A stretch of DNA of 64,000 nt from Citrobacter sp. RHB25-C09 (lineage in GTDB: Bacteria > Pseudomonadota > Gammaproteobacteria > Enterobacterales > Enterobacteriaceae). Of this stretch, positions 14,428 through 24,253 are shown in pieces. Within the stretch, counting starts at the first letter, position 1. Each line of letters opens with the position of its first letter. The position numbers were made by a program, and so were the translations under genes. The stretch lies in the NCBI RefSeq assembly GCF_013836145.1, contig NZ_CP057483.1, forward strand, positions 4,030,001 to 4,094,000. Reading direction: 5' to 3'. The notes below the pieces were generated by a model. The model did not search any database. It was not told the DNA's origin and was given only the letters and a program-made list of their open reading frames with translations.

Positions 14428-17400
14428 TCAGTCGGCATCGTAGCCTAAATTCGGTGCCAACCAGCGCTCCACTTCTGCCACGCTCATCCCTTTTCGGAAG
14501 GCATAGTCTTCAACCTGATCGCGCTGAATCTGCGCCACTGCATAATATTTGCTGTCAGGGTGGCTGAAGTACCAGCCGGAAACCGACGCACCGGGCCACA
14601 TGGCGAAAGACTCGGTGAGCTTCATGCCGGTGTGTTTTTCCACATCCAGCAGTTGCCAGATGGTGCCCTTCTCGGTGTGTTCCGGACAGGCCGGATAGCC
14701 CGGTGCCGGACGAATGCCCTGATAGTTTTCGCGGATCAGCTCTTCGTTGCTCAGGTTCTCGTAAGGCGCATAGCCCCAGTAAACCTTACGCACGCGCTCG
14801 TGCAGGTACTCCGCAAAGGCTTCCGCCAGACGGTCGGCGATCGCTTTCACCATGATCTTATTGTAATCATCGTGCTGCGCTTCAAACGCTTCCGCCAGGG
14901 CATCCTCTTCCAGTCCACCGGTGACCGCAAAGGCGCCGATGTAGTCCGCTTTTCCAGACAGCTTCGGTGCCACGAAGTCAGACAGGCAGTAGTTGGCAAA
15001 GCCGACCTTCTCCGTTTGCTGACGCAGATGATGGCTGACGGTCAGAACGTGGGTGCGGGTTTCATCACGATAAATTTCGATATCGTCGCCCACGCGGTTC
15101 GCCGGGAACAGCCCCACCACGCCACGCGGGTTGAGTGTTTTCTCGGCGCTGAGTTTATCCAGCAAATCATTGGCGTCCTGGAACAGGCGTTTGGCCTCTT
15201 CACCCACCACTTCGTCTTCAAGAATACGCGGGTATTTCCCGGCCAGCGACCAGGTCATGAAGAACGGGGTCCAGTCGATATAGTTACGCAGCGTTTCAAT
15301 GCTCGCTTCCACTTCCTGTACGCCCAGTCGGTGCGCTACCGGCGGCGTGTAACTCTCCCAGTCAAAAGCGAGATCGTTATCCCGAGCGGCGGCAAGCGTC
15401 ACCGGTGGCGTGCGTGGTTTTTTACGCCCATGTTGGATACGCACGGTTTCATACTCTTTACGAGTGCGGGCAACAAAGTCATCGCGCTGGGTATCGGACA
15501 AGAGTGCAGCCACGACGCCCACCGTGCGCGACGCGTTCTGTACGTAGACCGTCGGGCCACTGTAGTTCTGCTCGATTTTCACCGCCGTGTGTGCTTTCGA
15601 GGTGGTCGCGCCGCCAATCAGCAACGGAATGGTAAAACCCTGACGCTCCATCTCTTTCGCCACGTTAACCATTTCGTCCAACGACGGGGTGATCAAACCG
15701 GAAAGACCGATCAGGTCGGCATTCACTTCGCGCGCGGTTTTGAGGATTTTCTCTGCGGGTACCATCACGCCGAGATCGACGATTTCGTAGTTATTACACT
15801 GCAGCACCACGCCAACAATGTTTTTGCCGATATCGTGGACGTCGCCTTTTACCGTGGCGATCACCATTTTGCCGTTACTGGAGCCCTTCTCTTTGCTGGC
15901 TTCAATAAACGGTTCCAGGTAGGCCACCGCCTGCTTCATCACGCGGGCAGATTTCACCACCTGCGGCAGGAACATTTTGCCTTCGCCGAACAGATCGCCG
16001 ACGACGTTCATTCCGTCCATCAGCGGCCCTTCGATCACCTCAATCGGGCGTGTGGCCTGCTGGCGGGCTTCTTCAGTATCCTGTTCAATAAACTCGGTGA
16101 TGCCTTTCACCAGCGAGTATTCAAGGCGTTTTTTAACGTCCCAGGAGCGCCATTCCGCCTGCTGAATGTTGACCGCCTCATCCGACTTACTGCCGCGGTA
16201 CTTCTCTGCCAGATCCAGCAGACGCTCAGTGCCGTCGTCGCGGCGGTTGAGGATCACATCTTCCACCGCGTCGCGCAGTTCTGCGGGCAGATCGTCATAA
16301 ATCGCCAGTTGCCCGGCGTTCACAATCCCCATGTCCATCCCGTTACGAATCGCGTAATAGAGGAACACGGCGTGGATAGCTTCACGCACCGGATCGTTGC
16401 CACGGAAGGAGAACGAGACGTTGGAAACGCCACCGGAGATCAGCGCATGCGGCAGTTCGCGTTTGATGTCCTCACACGCGCCGATAAAGTCCTGCGCGTA
16501 GTTGTTGTGTTCTTCAATACCGGTGGCAACGGCAAAAATGTTCGGGTCGAAAATGATGTCTTCCGGCGGGAAGCCCACCTCTTCGGTGAGAATTTTGTAC
16601 GCCCGACGACAGATTTCGATTTTGCGCGCACGGGTATCGGCCTGACCTTGTTCATCAAAAGCCATCACGACCACCGCCGCACCGTAACGCCGCAGCAATT
16701 TCGCGTGGTGGGTAAAGGTTTCCACGCCCTCCTTCATCGAGATGGAGTTAACGATGCCTTTCCCCTGAATGCACTTCAGCCCTTTCTCGATGACTTCCCA
16801 CTTCGAGGAGTCAATCATGATTGGCACGCGGGCAATATCGGGTTCACCCGCAATCAGGTTGAGGAAACGTACCATCGCCGCTTCGGCATCGAGCATCCCC
16901 TCGTCCATGTTGATATCAATGATCTGCGCGCCGCTTTCCACCTGCTGACGAGCCACGTCCAGCGCTTCACTGTATTTTTCTTCTTTGATCAGGCGCTTAA
17001 ATTTGGCGGAGCCGGTGACGTTGGTCCGCTCGCCGACGTTCACAAACAGGCTGTCGTCGCCTATGTTCAGCGGTTCGAGGCCGGACAGGCGACAGGCGAC
17101 CGGGATTTCAGGCAGCTTGCGTGGCGGTAGGCCTTCTACCGCACGGCTCATGGCGGCAATATGTTCCGGGGTGGTACCACAGCAGCCGCCGACAATATTC
17201 AGGAAACCGGCCTCCGCCCACTCACGGATTTGCGCTGCCATGGTGTCAGCATCCAGATCGTATTCCCCGAAGGCGTTCGGCAGTCCGGCGTTTGGGTGCG
17301 CGGTGACGTAGCATTCGGCGATGCGCGACAGTTCCTGCACGTACTGACGCAGTTCATCCGGTCCTAAAGCACAGTTAAGGCCAAAGGTGAGCGCCTCAGC

Positions 17401-18111
17401 GTGGCGCAGCGAGTTGTAAAACGCTTCGGTCGTCTGGCCGGAGAGCGTACGGCCAGAGGCGTCGGTAATGGTGCCGGAAATCATGATCGGCAGATCGACG
17501 CCCAGCGCTTCGAATTCTGCTTTGACAGCGAATATCGCTGCTTTGGCGTTCAGGGTGTCAAAGACGGTTTCAATCAGGATCAGGTCCGCGCCCCCTTCCA
17601 CCAGCGCTTTGGTGGATTCACGGTAAGCCGCCACCAGCTGATCAAAGGAGACATTACGGAAGGCCGGGTCGTTCACATCTGGCGAAATTGACGCAGTGCG
17701 GTTGGTCGGGCCGAGAACGCCTGCCACATAGCGCGGTTTTTCTGGTGTGCGCGCTGTCCACTCATCAGCGCAGGCACGCGCCAGTTTCGCCGCCGCAAAG
17801 TTGATTTCCGCCGACAGGGATTCCATCTGGTAATCCGCCATCGCAATGGTGGTGGAGTTGAATGTGTTGGTTTCGATGATATCCGCGCCTGCTTCGAAGT
17901 AGGCGTTGTGAATCGCGCTGATGACATCTGGCTTGCTGAGCACCAGCAGGTCGTTATTGCCTTTCAGATCGCACGGCCAGTCAGAAAAGCGCTCACCCCG
18001 GAAATCGTCTTCACTCAGACGGTAGCTCTGGATCATGGTGCCCATGCCGCCATCCAGCACCAGAATACGTTCATTTAACTGCGCACGCAGTTGCTTCACT
18101 TTGCTACTCAC
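14428..18111 (-). CDS. metH: MetH, cobalamin-dependent methionine synthase
   Basis: MetH transfers the methyl group of 5-methyltetrahydrofolate to homocysteine through methylcobalamin. All four modules are present: homocysteine domain with zinc cysteines in GLNCALG and GGCCGTT (to ~350); pterin domain (~360-650); B12 domain with the lower-ligand histidine in DVHDIGKN (~740-895); and the AdoMet reactivation domain (~900-1227, RPAPGYPACPEH). A GTG at 18111 with GGAG upstream gives 1227 residues, identical to E. coli; the frame runs five codons further to a TTG, which I reject. It is divergent from iclR. Confidence 0.97.
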   Translation of the reverse strand: MSSKVKQLRAQLNERILVLDGGMGTMIQSYRLSEDDFRGERFSDWPCDLKGNNDLLVLSKPDVISAIHNAYFEAGADIIETNTFNSTTIAMADYQMESLSAEINFAAAKLARACADEWTARTPEKPRYVAGVLGPTNRTASISPDVNDPAFRNVSFDQLVAAYRESTKALVEGGADLILIETVFDTLNAKAAIFAVKAEFEALGVDLPIMISGTITDASGRTLSGQTTEAFYNSLRHAEALTFGLNCALGPDELRQYVQELSRIAECYVTAHPNAGLPNAFGEYDLDADTMAAQIREWAEAGFLNIVGGCCGTTPEHIAAMSRAVEGLPPRKLPEIPVACRLSGLEPLNIGDDSLFVNVGERTNVTGSAKFKRLIKEEKYSEALDVARQQVESGAQIIDINMDEGMLDAEAAMVRFLNLIAGEPDIARVPIMIDSSKWEVIEKGLKCIQGKGIVNSISMKEGVETFTHHAKLLRRYGAAVVVMAFDEQGQADTRARKIEICRRAYKILTEEVGFPPEDIIFDPNIFAVATGIEEHNNYAQDFIGACEDIKRELPHALISGGVSNVSFSFRGNDPVREAIHAVFLYYAIRNGMDMGIVNAGQLAIYDDLPAELRDAVEDVILNRRDDGTERLLDLAEKYRGSKSDEAVNIQQAEWRSWDVKKRLEYSLVKGITEFIEQDTEEARQQATRPIEVIEGPLMDGMNVVGDLFGEGKMFLPQVVKSARVMKQAVAYLEPFIEASKEKGSSNGKMVIATVKGDVHDIGKNIVGVVLQCNNYEIVDLGVMVPAEKILKTAREVNADLIGLSGLITPSLDEMVNVAKEMERQGFTIPLLIGGATTSKAHTAVKIEQNYSGPTVYVQNASRTVGVVAALLSDTQRDDFVARTRKEYETVRIQHGRKKPRTPPVTLAAARDNDLAFDWESYTPPVAHRLGVQEVEASIETLRNYIDWTPFFMTWSLAGKYPRILEDEVVGEEAKRLFQDANDLLDKLSAEKTLNPRGVVGLFPANRVGDDIEIYRDETRTHVLTVSHHLRQQTEKVGFANYCLSDFVAPKLSGKADYIGAFAVTGGLEEDALAEAFEAQHDDYNKIMVKAIADRLAEAFAEYLHERVRKVYWGYAPYENLSNEELIRENYQGIRPAPGYPACPEHTEKGTIWQLLDVEKHTGMKLTESFAMWPGASVSGWYFSHPDSKYYAVAQIQRDQVEDYAFRKGMSVAEVERWLAPNLGYDAD

Positions 18112-18270
18112 ACTCGCTCCCGACAACGCTCAACCAGACCGAAAAAATATCAACAGGTCATACTGGCATAATCCTGTCTGACGTAAAAGAGAACAACAGG
18201 CAACATGAGACAAGTTCAGCTTCACTCATCCGATCAGTTCAACACTTCTTGCATTATAATTGAATAAAAC

Positions 18271-18284
18271 GAAAATGATTTCCA
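18271..18284. promoter_or_regulatory. iclR autoregulatory operator candidate
   Basis: GAAAATGATTTCCA matches the IclR-box pattern (TGGAAAT-type dyad) and lies between the -10-like TATAAT (18255-18260) and the iclR start, as in E. coli, where IclR represses its own gene. Confidence 0.7.
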
Positions 18285-18306
18285 CGATACAGAAAAGGAG
18301 TCTGCC

Positions 18307-19131
18307 ATGGTTGCCACCGTACCCGCGAAACGCGGTAGAAAACCCGCCGCGACGACAGCCCCCGCCGCCGGACAGGTTCAGTCGCTCACCCGCGGTCTGA
18401 AATTGCTGGAGTGGATTGCAGAATCCAACGGCAGCGTCGCGTTGACCGAGCTGGCACAGCAGGCAGGCTTGCCCAATTCCACGACCCACCGTTTGCTGAC
18501 CACCATGCAACAGCAGGGCTTTGTGCGTCAGGTGGGCGATCTCGGGCACTGGGCGGTAGGTGCGCATGCGTTTATCGTCGGCAGCAGCTTTTTGCAGAGC
18601 CGCAACCTGCTGGCCATCGTCCACCCGATCCTGCGTCGCCTGATGGAAGACTCTGGCGAAACGGTAAACCTGGCGGTGCTGGACCAGAGCGACCATCAGG
18701 CCATTATTATCGACCAGGTCCAGTGTACCCAACTGATGCGCATGTCGGCGCCCATCGGCGGCAAGCTCCCGATGCATGCCTCCGGCGCGGGTAAAGCGTT
18801 TCTGGCACAGCTGAGCGAAGAACAAGTGACGCAACTGCTGCACCGTAAAGGGCTGCATGCCTATACCCATGCGACGCTGGTTTCTCCTGTGCATTTAAAA
18901 GATGACCTCGCCCAGACCCGCAAACGCGGCTATTCGTTTGATGATGAAGAACACGCGCTCGGCCTGCGCTGCGTGGCGTCGTGCATTTACGACGAGCACC
19001 GCGAGCCGTTTGCTGCCATCTCTATCTCTGGGCCGATTTCGCGTATTACCGACGACCGGGTGACCGAGTTTGGTGCGATGGTGATCAAGGCAGCGAAAGA
19101 AGTAACGCTGGCGTACGGCGGAATTCGTTAA
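18307..19131 (+). CDS. iclR: IclR, repressor of the glyoxylate bypass operon
   Basis: IclR represses aceBAK and responds to glyoxylate and pyruvate. The N-terminal basic arm (PAKRGRKPAA) precedes a winged helix-turn-helix (about residues 30-85, VALTELAQQAGLPNSTTHRLL); the C-terminal effector domain includes SAPIGGKLPMHASGAGKAFL and CxxY features typical of the family. Length 274 is identical to E. coli. AAGGAG lies 7 nt upstream of the ATG. It faces aceK convergently; the E. coli gene arpA, which lies between them there, is absent. Confidence 0.97.
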   Translation: MVATVPAKRGRKPAATTAPAAGQVQSLTRGLKLLEWIAESNGSVALTELAQQAGLPNSTTHRLLTTMQQQGFVRQVGDLGHWAVGAHAFIVGSSFLQSRNLLAIVHPILRRLMEDSGETVNLAVLDQSDHQAIIIDQVQCTQLMRMSAPIGGKLPMHASGAGKAFLAQLSEEQVTQLLHRKGLHAYTHATLVSPVHLKDDLAQTRKRGYSFDDEEHALGLRCVASCIYDEHREPFAAISISGPISRITDDRVTEFGAMVIKAAKEVTLAYGGIR

Positions 19132-19138
19132 TCAAGAA

Positions 19139-19157
19139 GCCCCATCGGGAATGGGGC
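19139..19157 (+). terminator. iclR: iclR terminator
   Basis: GCCCCAT-CGGGA-ATGGGGC forms a 7-bp stem starting 8 nt after the iclR stop. It lies immediately beyond the displaced aceK stop codon on the other strand. Confidence 0.75.
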
Positions 19158-19158
19158 A

Positions 19159-20943
19159 TCATGCAGTATGTCGCACATTGCCGGATGGCGGCGCAAGCGC
19201 CTTATCCGGCCTACGGTCGGTTTCATAACGTACGCTGAACCGTTGCTTACGGCGGTAAGCGTAAACATCCTCCACATGCCCTTCCCGAATCCGCGTCTGT
19301 AACGCTCGCCAGTAGTCGGCGCGAAACAGGTCGGCGTGCATCTCTTCAAACAGCGGCCCGATGCGCGGATCGGCACAAAGCCAGTGGCGAAACTCCTCCG
19401 GGAATACATCGCCCGGCGACACGCTGTACCAGGGCTCGGCGCTCATCTCATCTTCCGGATAGCGTGCCTTCGGGATGTCGCGGAAGTTCACTTCCGTCAT
19501 GTAGCAAATTTCATCGTAGTCATAGAACACCACGCGGCCATGGCGGGTGACGCCAAAGTTTTTGAACAGCATGTCGCCGGGGAAAATATTGGCGGCGGCG
19601 AGCTGGCGTATTGCGTTACCGTATTCTTCAATGGCATCCCGTAGCTGCTGGCCTTCTACCTGCTCCAGCCAGATATTCAGCGGTACCATCCGGCGTTCAA
19701 TGTACAAATGGCGGATAACGATCTGGTCGCCGAGGTCAGTTATTTTTCCCGGCGCATCTTCCAGCAGTAGCGACATCAGCGCCGGATCGATTTGCCGTTT
19801 ATCCAGTACAAAGTTTTCGAATTCCTGGGTATCCGCCATGCGCCCCACGCGGTCATGCTCTTTAACCAGCTGATAGCAGGCGCGGACGTGGGCGGCAGAC
19901 ATCTCTTTTTGCGGGGCAAACTTGTCTTTGATGATTTTGAAAACCCGATCAAAGCCCGGAAGCGTGAACACCAGCATCACCATGCCGCGAATACCCGGCG
20001 CTTCGATGAATTGCTCGTTACAACCGCGCAGGTACAGCAAATACTCACGATAGCTCTCCGTCTTCGCATGCTTCTGGCAGCCTATCGCCATATATAATTC
20101 AGCGGTGGTCTTTCCTGGCAGGATCTCCCGCAGCCACTCCACCAGCGCGGCAGGCAGTGGCGCATAAACCATGAAATAAGAGCGGGCGAATCCGAACACA
20201 ATGCTGGCTTCAGCCGTCGTGGTCAGGCAGGTATCGACAAACAGCTCGCCTTCCTCGGTGCGGTGAATGGGCAGCAAAAAAGGCAACGTGCCGGAAGGCG
20301 TAACACACTTGCCGACCAGCCAGGCGGCTTTGTTGCGATAGAAAAGCTCGTTAGCCACCTGCAAATGGCACTGCGGCAGCGCATCCGCACCAAAGGTTTC
20401 GTTCAAATGGTTGATAATGTAGCGAATGTCACGACTTTTATTCTGCCACGGCAGACGCAGCGGCAGATCGCTCAGTACCCGCATCAGCAGGGGGTCCCAG
20501 CCGTGATCGGGAAAGAAATCTTTAGCCAGCGGGCGAGGAATGGTGCGAAAGCGGCGCTCCGGCTGTGAGCTAAAAATATAAAGCCGCTCGGGTGTAAGCG
20601 AACGGTGGTCAAACAGACGACAGTAGACGGAGTTAAAAAAACTCTCAGCAATTTCGAAGCGCGGATAATCCGGCAGGAGTCGGGTGTAATGATCTTTCAC
20701 GCGGAGCAAAAAATCCGCATCCGTACTTTTACCCTCGGTGATACAGCGCAGTTGTTCCACCACCAACCCCACATGGTGATCGTAGAGGTGGATACGCTGT
20801 TTCATCGCCTGCTGGACGGCATGCCAGTCGGCCTGTTCAAAGCGCTGCTGCGCGCCGGAGGTGACTTCCAGAAATCGGCCATACTGCGCGTCAAAGCCTT
20901 GCAGGATGGTTTGAGCAATCAGTAATTCCAGGCCTCGCGACAT
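19159..20943 (-). CDS. aceK: AceK, isocitrate dehydrogenase kinase/phosphatase
   Basis: AceK phosphorylates and dephosphorylates isocitrate dehydrogenase, diverting isocitrate to the glyoxylate bypass. The sequence follows E. coli AceK throughout (SFFNSVYCRLFDHR, the GCQKHAKTESYREYL stretch, and the catalytic-domain segment FYDYDEICYMTEVNFRDIP). Divergence comes only at the end: after FSVRY the last 21 residues (ETDRRPDKALAPPSGNVRHT and A) replace the usual five, giving 594 instead of 578. This tail is the translation of a REP element. It is the last gene of aceBAK. Confidence 0.95.
   Translation of the reverse strand: MSRGLELLIAQTILQGFDAQYGRFLEVTSGAQQRFEQADWHAVQQAMKQRIHLYDHHVGLVVEQLRCITEGKSTDADFLLRVKDHYTRLLPDYPRFEIAESFFNSVYCRLFDHRSLTPERLYIFSSQPERRFRTIPRPLAKDFFPDHGWDPLLMRVLSDLPLRLPWQNKSRDIRYIINHLNETFGADALPQCHLQVANELFYRNKAAWLVGKCVTPSGTLPFLLPIHRTEEGELFVDTCLTTTAEASIVFGFARSYFMVYAPLPAALVEWLREILPGKTTAELYMAIGCQKHAKTESYREYLLYLRGCNEQFIEAPGIRGMVMLVFTLPGFDRVFKIIKDKFAPQKEMSAAHVRACYQLVKEHDRVGRMADTQEFENFVLDKRQIDPALMSLLLEDAPGKITDLGDQIVIRHLYIERRMVPLNIWLEQVEGQQLRDAIEEYGNAIRQLAAANIFPGDMLFKNFGVTRHGRVVFYDYDEICYMTEVNFRDIPKARYPEDEMSAEPWYSVSPGDVFPEEFRHWLCADPRIGPLFEEMHADLFRADYWRALQTRIREGHVEDVYAYRRKQRFSVRYETDRRPDKALAPPSGNVRHTA
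19180..19214. repeat. REP element translated as the AceK tail
   Basis: GCCGGATGGCGGCGC...GCCTTATCCGGCCTAC is a full REP unit lying inside the aceK frame. Read on the minus strand it encodes RRPDKALAPPSG. The element therefore supplies protein-coding sequence and displaces the stop codon to 19159. Confidence 0.9.
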
Positions 20944-20970
20944 CGCCTTCCCTCATGCAGAGCAGATGTT

Positions 20971-21039
20971 GCCGGATGGCGCATACGCTTATCCGGCCTA
21001 CACGCTTTCGTAGGCCCGGTAAGCATCGCGCCACCGGGC
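20971..21039. repeat. BIME between aceA and aceK
   Basis: Two inverted REP units (GCCGGATGGCGCATACGC...CGGCCTACAC and GTAGGCCCGGTAAGC...CCACCGGGC) lie in the 105-bp aceA-aceK gap. In E. coli, intergenic structures at this junction reduce aceK expression relative to aceBA. Confidence 0.93.
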
Positions 21040-21048
21040 ATCAGATCA

Positions 21049-22353
21049 TCAGAACTGCGATTCTTCCGTCGAGCCCGTCAATGCGGTGACTGAAGATGTG
21101 CCGCCCTGAATAATGGTGGTGACCTTGTCGAAATAGCCGGTGCCCACCTCCTGCTGGTGGGAAACGAAGGTATAACCGTCTTTGCCAGCGGCGAACTCCG
21201 GCTGTTGAACCTTCTCCACGTAGTGCTTCATGCCCTCGCCTTGTGCGTAGGAACGCGCCAGGTCGAACATGTTGAACCACATGCTGTGAATCCCCGCCAG
21301 GGTGATGAACTGGTATTTGTAACCCATGTCGGACAGTTGCTGCTGGAAGCTGGCGATAGTTTTATCATCCAGGTTTTTCTGCCAGTTGAACGACGGCGAG
21401 CAGTTATAGGCCAGCAGTTTGCCCGGGTATTTCGCATGAATGGCGTCGGCAAAGCGCTTCGCCAGTTCCAGATCCGGCGTGGAGGTTTCGCACCATACCA
21501 GGTCCGCATACGGCGCGTAGGCCAGGCCACGGCTGATTGCCTGTTCAATGCCAGCGCGCGTACGGAAGAACCCTTCACTGGTGCGCTCACCGGTAATGAA
21601 TTCGCTGTCATACGGGTCGCAATCGGAAGTGATCAGGTCCGCCGCGTCAGCATCGGTACGAGCAATGACCAGCGTCGGGACGCCCATCACATCCGCAGCC
21701 AGACGCGCCGCCACCAGTTTCTGAATGGCTTCCTGCGTCGGTACCAGCACTTTACCGCCCATATGCCCGCACTTCTTCACTGACGCCAGCTGATCTTCGA
21801 AGTGAACAGCCGCTGCACCGGCTTCAATCATCGATTTCATCAGTTCAAAGGCGTTTAACACACCGCCAAATCCGGCTTCAGCATCAGCCACGATCGGCAG
21901 GAAGTAATCTACATACCGAGGATCGTTGGGCTCAATGCCGCTGGACCATTGGATCTGATCCGCGCGGCGAAAGGTGTTGTTGATCCGATCCACGACCGCC
22001 GGAACGGAGTTCGCCGGGTAGAGGGACTGATCCGGGTACATGCTGGAAGCCAGGTTGGCGTCCGCCGCGACCTGCCAGCCCGACAGATAGACCGCTTCAA
22101 TGCCCGCTTTCGCCTGTTGCAATGCCTGACCGCCGGTCAGCGCGCCGAGGCTATTGATATAGCCTTTTTTGGATTCGCCGTGCAGCAGACGCCACATTTT
22201 GGCAGCGCCCAGTTGCGCCAGTGTGCATTCCGGGTTGACCGAGCCGCGTAATTTCACCACTTCCTCCGCGCTATATGGACGGGTAATGCCTTCCCAGCGC
22301 GGTTGGGTCCATTCTTTTTGTAATTCTTCAATTTGTTGAGTACGGGTTTTCAT
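21049..22353 (-). CDS. aceA: AceA, isocitrate lyase
   Basis: AceA cleaves isocitrate to succinate and glyoxylate, the first step of the glyoxylate bypass. The active-site signature KKCGHMGGK is present near residue 195, and the metal and substrate residues lie in HFEDQLASVKKCG and YNCSPSFNW. The start MKTRTQQIEELQ at 22353 gives 434 residues, exactly as in E. coli; two upstream in-frame codon options give a slightly longer frame without support. It follows aceB by 31 bp in the same transcript. Confidence 0.97.
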   Translation of the reverse strand: MKTRTQQIEELQKEWTQPRWEGITRPYSAEEVVKLRGSVNPECTLAQLGAAKMWRLLHGESKKGYINSLGALTGGQALQQAKAGIEAVYLSGWQVAADANLASSMYPDQSLYPANSVPAVVDRINNTFRRADQIQWSSGIEPNDPRYVDYFLPIVADAEAGFGGVLNAFELMKSMIEAGAAAVHFEDQLASVKKCGHMGGKVLVPTQEAIQKLVAARLAADVMGVPTLVIARTDADAADLITSDCDPYDSEFITGERTSEGFFRTRAGIEQAISRGLAYAPYADLVWCETSTPDLELAKRFADAIHAKYPGKLLAYNCSPSFNWQKNLDDKTIASFQQQLSDMGYKYQFITLAGIHSMWFNMFDLARSYAQGEGMKHYVEKVQQPEFAAGKDGYTFVSHQQEVGTGYFDKVTTIIQGGTSSVTALTGSTEESQF

Positions 22354-22384
22354 GTGCAGATGCTCCATATTGTCATGTGGTGAA

Positions 22385-23986
22385 TTACGCCAGCAGGCGG
22401 TAGCCTGGCAAGGTCAGGAAGTCGATTAATTCGTCAGAGGTGGTGATCTGCTCCATCAGGCGTGCGGCATCGTCGAAGCGGCCGCTGCTGTAGCGGTGTT
22501 CGCCCAACTCCTCCTGAATCACCCGCATCTCTTCAGCCAGCATCTGGCGGAACAGGGCTTTGGTAACCGGTTTGCCGTTGCTCAGCGTTTTCTCGTGGTG
22601 GATCCACTGCCAGATGGAGGTACGGGAGATTTCCGCCGTTGCGGCATCTTCCATCAGGCCATAAATCGGTACGCAGCCGTTGCCGGAGATCCACGCTTCG
22701 ATGTACTGCACGGCAACGCGAATGTTGGCGCGCATCCCTTCTTCAGTGCGTTCGCCTTCACACGGTGCCAGAAGCTGTTCAGCGGTAATCGGCGCATCGT
22801 CTTCGCGGGTGACGAAAAGCTGGTTTTTGTTTTCGCCCAGCACGTCGTTGAATACCGCCATTGCGGTATCTGCCAGCCCCGGATGCGCGATCCAGGTTCC
22901 GTCGTGACCGTTGCTGGCTTCCAGCGCTTTGTCGGCTTTCACTTTGTTAAGCACCTGAGTATTACGCTCGGCATCTTTGCTCGGAATAAACGCCGCCATA
23001 CCGCCCATCGCGAAGGCACCGCGTTTGTGGCAGGTTTTGATCAGCAGACGTGAATAGGCGCTGAGGAATGGCTTGTCCATCGTCACAACCTGACGGTCCG
23101 GCAGGACGCGGTCGGGATGATTCTTCAACGTTTTGATATAGCTGAAAATATAATCCCAGCGACCGCAGTTCAGACCCACGATGTGATCGCGCAGCGCATG
23201 GAGGATCTCATCCATCTGGAAAACCGCGGGCAGGGTTTCGATCAGCAGCGTGGCTTTGATCGTGCCGCGCGGCAGGTTGAAACGATCTTCAGCATAGCTG
23301 AATACGTCGCTCCACCAGGCCGCTTCCTGCCATGCCTGTGTTTTCGGCAGGTAAAAATAGGGGCCGCTGCCTTTCGCCAGCAACGCCTGGTAGTTATGGA
23401 AGAAATAGAGCGCAAAGTCGATCAAACTGCCAGGGATGGCTTCGCCGCGCCAGGTGACGTGTTTTTCTGGCAGGTGCAGTCCACGAACACGGCAAATCAG
23501 GAGCGCCGGATCTGGCTTCAACTGATAGATTTTACCGGCTTCGTTGGTGTAGCTGATGGTGCCGTTAACCGCATCTCGCAGATTAATATGCCCGTCGATG
23601 ACTTTGTTCCACTCTGGTGCCAGTGAATCCTCAAAGTCGGCCATAAACACTTTCACGTTAGCGTTCAGAGCGTTGATAACCATCTTGCGTTCAACCGGCC
23701 CGGTGATCTCTACCCGGCGATCCTGCAAATCTTCAGGAATACCGCGAATCTTCCAGTCACCGTTACGAATGGAAGCCGTTTCCGAAATGAAATCTGGCAG
23801 CTTGCCATCATCAATATCCTGCTGCTGCTGAATACGCGCTGCCAGCAGTTTGTTCCGCTTAGGCGTAAAGCGCACCACCAGTTCGGTGAGAAATTCTACG
23901 GCATCTGCGGTGAGGATCTGATTCTCTGCCTCACCGAATGGTCTGGTGAAGATCAATTCATCGGTGGTTGTTGCCTGTTGATTCAT
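22385..23986 (-). CDS. aceB: AceB, malate synthase A
   Basis: AceB condenses glyoxylate with acetyl-CoA to give malate. The 533-residue length equals E. coli malate synthase A. Recognisable segments include the substrate-binding loop FMADFEDSLAP, the RVRGLHLPEKH region, the core LIETLPAVFQMDEILHALRD with metal-binding acid residues, and MEDAATAEISR near the C-terminus. A GAGGAG Shine-Dalgarno lies upstream of the ATG. It is the first gene of aceBAK, transcribed from the IclR-controlled promoter near 24080. Confidence 0.97.
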   Translation of the reverse strand: MNQQATTTDELIFTRPFGEAENQILTADAVEFLTELVVRFTPKRNKLLAARIQQQQDIDDGKLPDFISETASIRNGDWKIRGIPEDLQDRRVEITGPVERKMVINALNANVKVFMADFEDSLAPEWNKVIDGHINLRDAVNGTISYTNEAGKIYQLKPDPALLICRVRGLHLPEKHVTWRGEAIPGSLIDFALYFFHNYQALLAKGSGPYFYLPKTQAWQEAAWWSDVFSYAEDRFNLPRGTIKATLLIETLPAVFQMDEILHALRDHIVGLNCGRWDYIFSYIKTLKNHPDRVLPDRQVVTMDKPFLSAYSRLLIKTCHKRGAFAMGGMAAFIPSKDAERNTQVLNKVKADKALEASNGHDGTWIAHPGLADTAMAVFNDVLGENKNQLFVTREDDAPITAEQLLAPCEGERTEEGMRANIRVAVQYIEAWISGNGCVPIYGLMEDAATAEISRTSIWQWIHHEKTLSNGKPVTKALFRQMLAEEMRVIQEELGEHRYSSGRFDDAARLMEQITTSDELIDFLTLPGYRLLA

Positions 23987-24038
23987 TCTTTAACTCCTCG
24001 TCATTGTTCAGATCACATCCCAATGCGAACGAAGGATC

Positions 24039-24064
24039 GTTGTGCGCTTTTCGTTCAGCACAAC
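24039..24064 (-). other. Stem-loop in the aceB leader
   Basis: GTTGTGC and GCACAAC pair around a 12-nt loop within the presumed aceB 5' untranslated RNA. The same structure is remembered from E. coli aceB. Its role is unknown. Confidence 0.5.
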
Positions 24065-24080
24065 TAAGACTACTCAATTA

Positions 24081-24110
24081 AATTCCAAAATCAAAAACAA
24101 TTTCCATTTT
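24081..24110. promoter_or_regulatory. IclR operator of aceBAK
   Basis: On the minus strand the segment ATGGAAATTGTTTTTGATTT and the following TGGAATT correspond to the IclR-protected region overlapping the -35 of E. coli aceB. The AT-rich stretch up to 24160 probably includes upstream activator sites. Confidence 0.75.
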
Positions 24111-24186
24111 TGAATTAATTATCAATTAACCTATTGATAACAATAAAGATAAAGTTTAATTACAAGATGAGGCGAATTTCGGAAAT

Positions 24187-24210
24187 AAAAAAGGCACCCG
24201 AAGGTGCCTG
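24187..24210 (-). terminator. metA: metA intrinsic terminator
   Basis: On the minus strand AGGCACC-TTC-GGGTGCCT is followed by TTTTTT, about 45 bp past the metA stop. This is a classic rho-independent terminator, and it separates metA from aceB. Confidence 0.9.
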
Positions 24211-24253
24211 TTTCAAGATGCTGAAACGCTTTAGGATCGTCCGTCATAGACGA

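Noticed and set aside
14560..17130. An 856-codon open frame on the strand opposite metH
   Set aside because: It is a shadow of the GC-biased metH codons; the translation has no recognisable domain and the true gene is unmistakable on the other strand.
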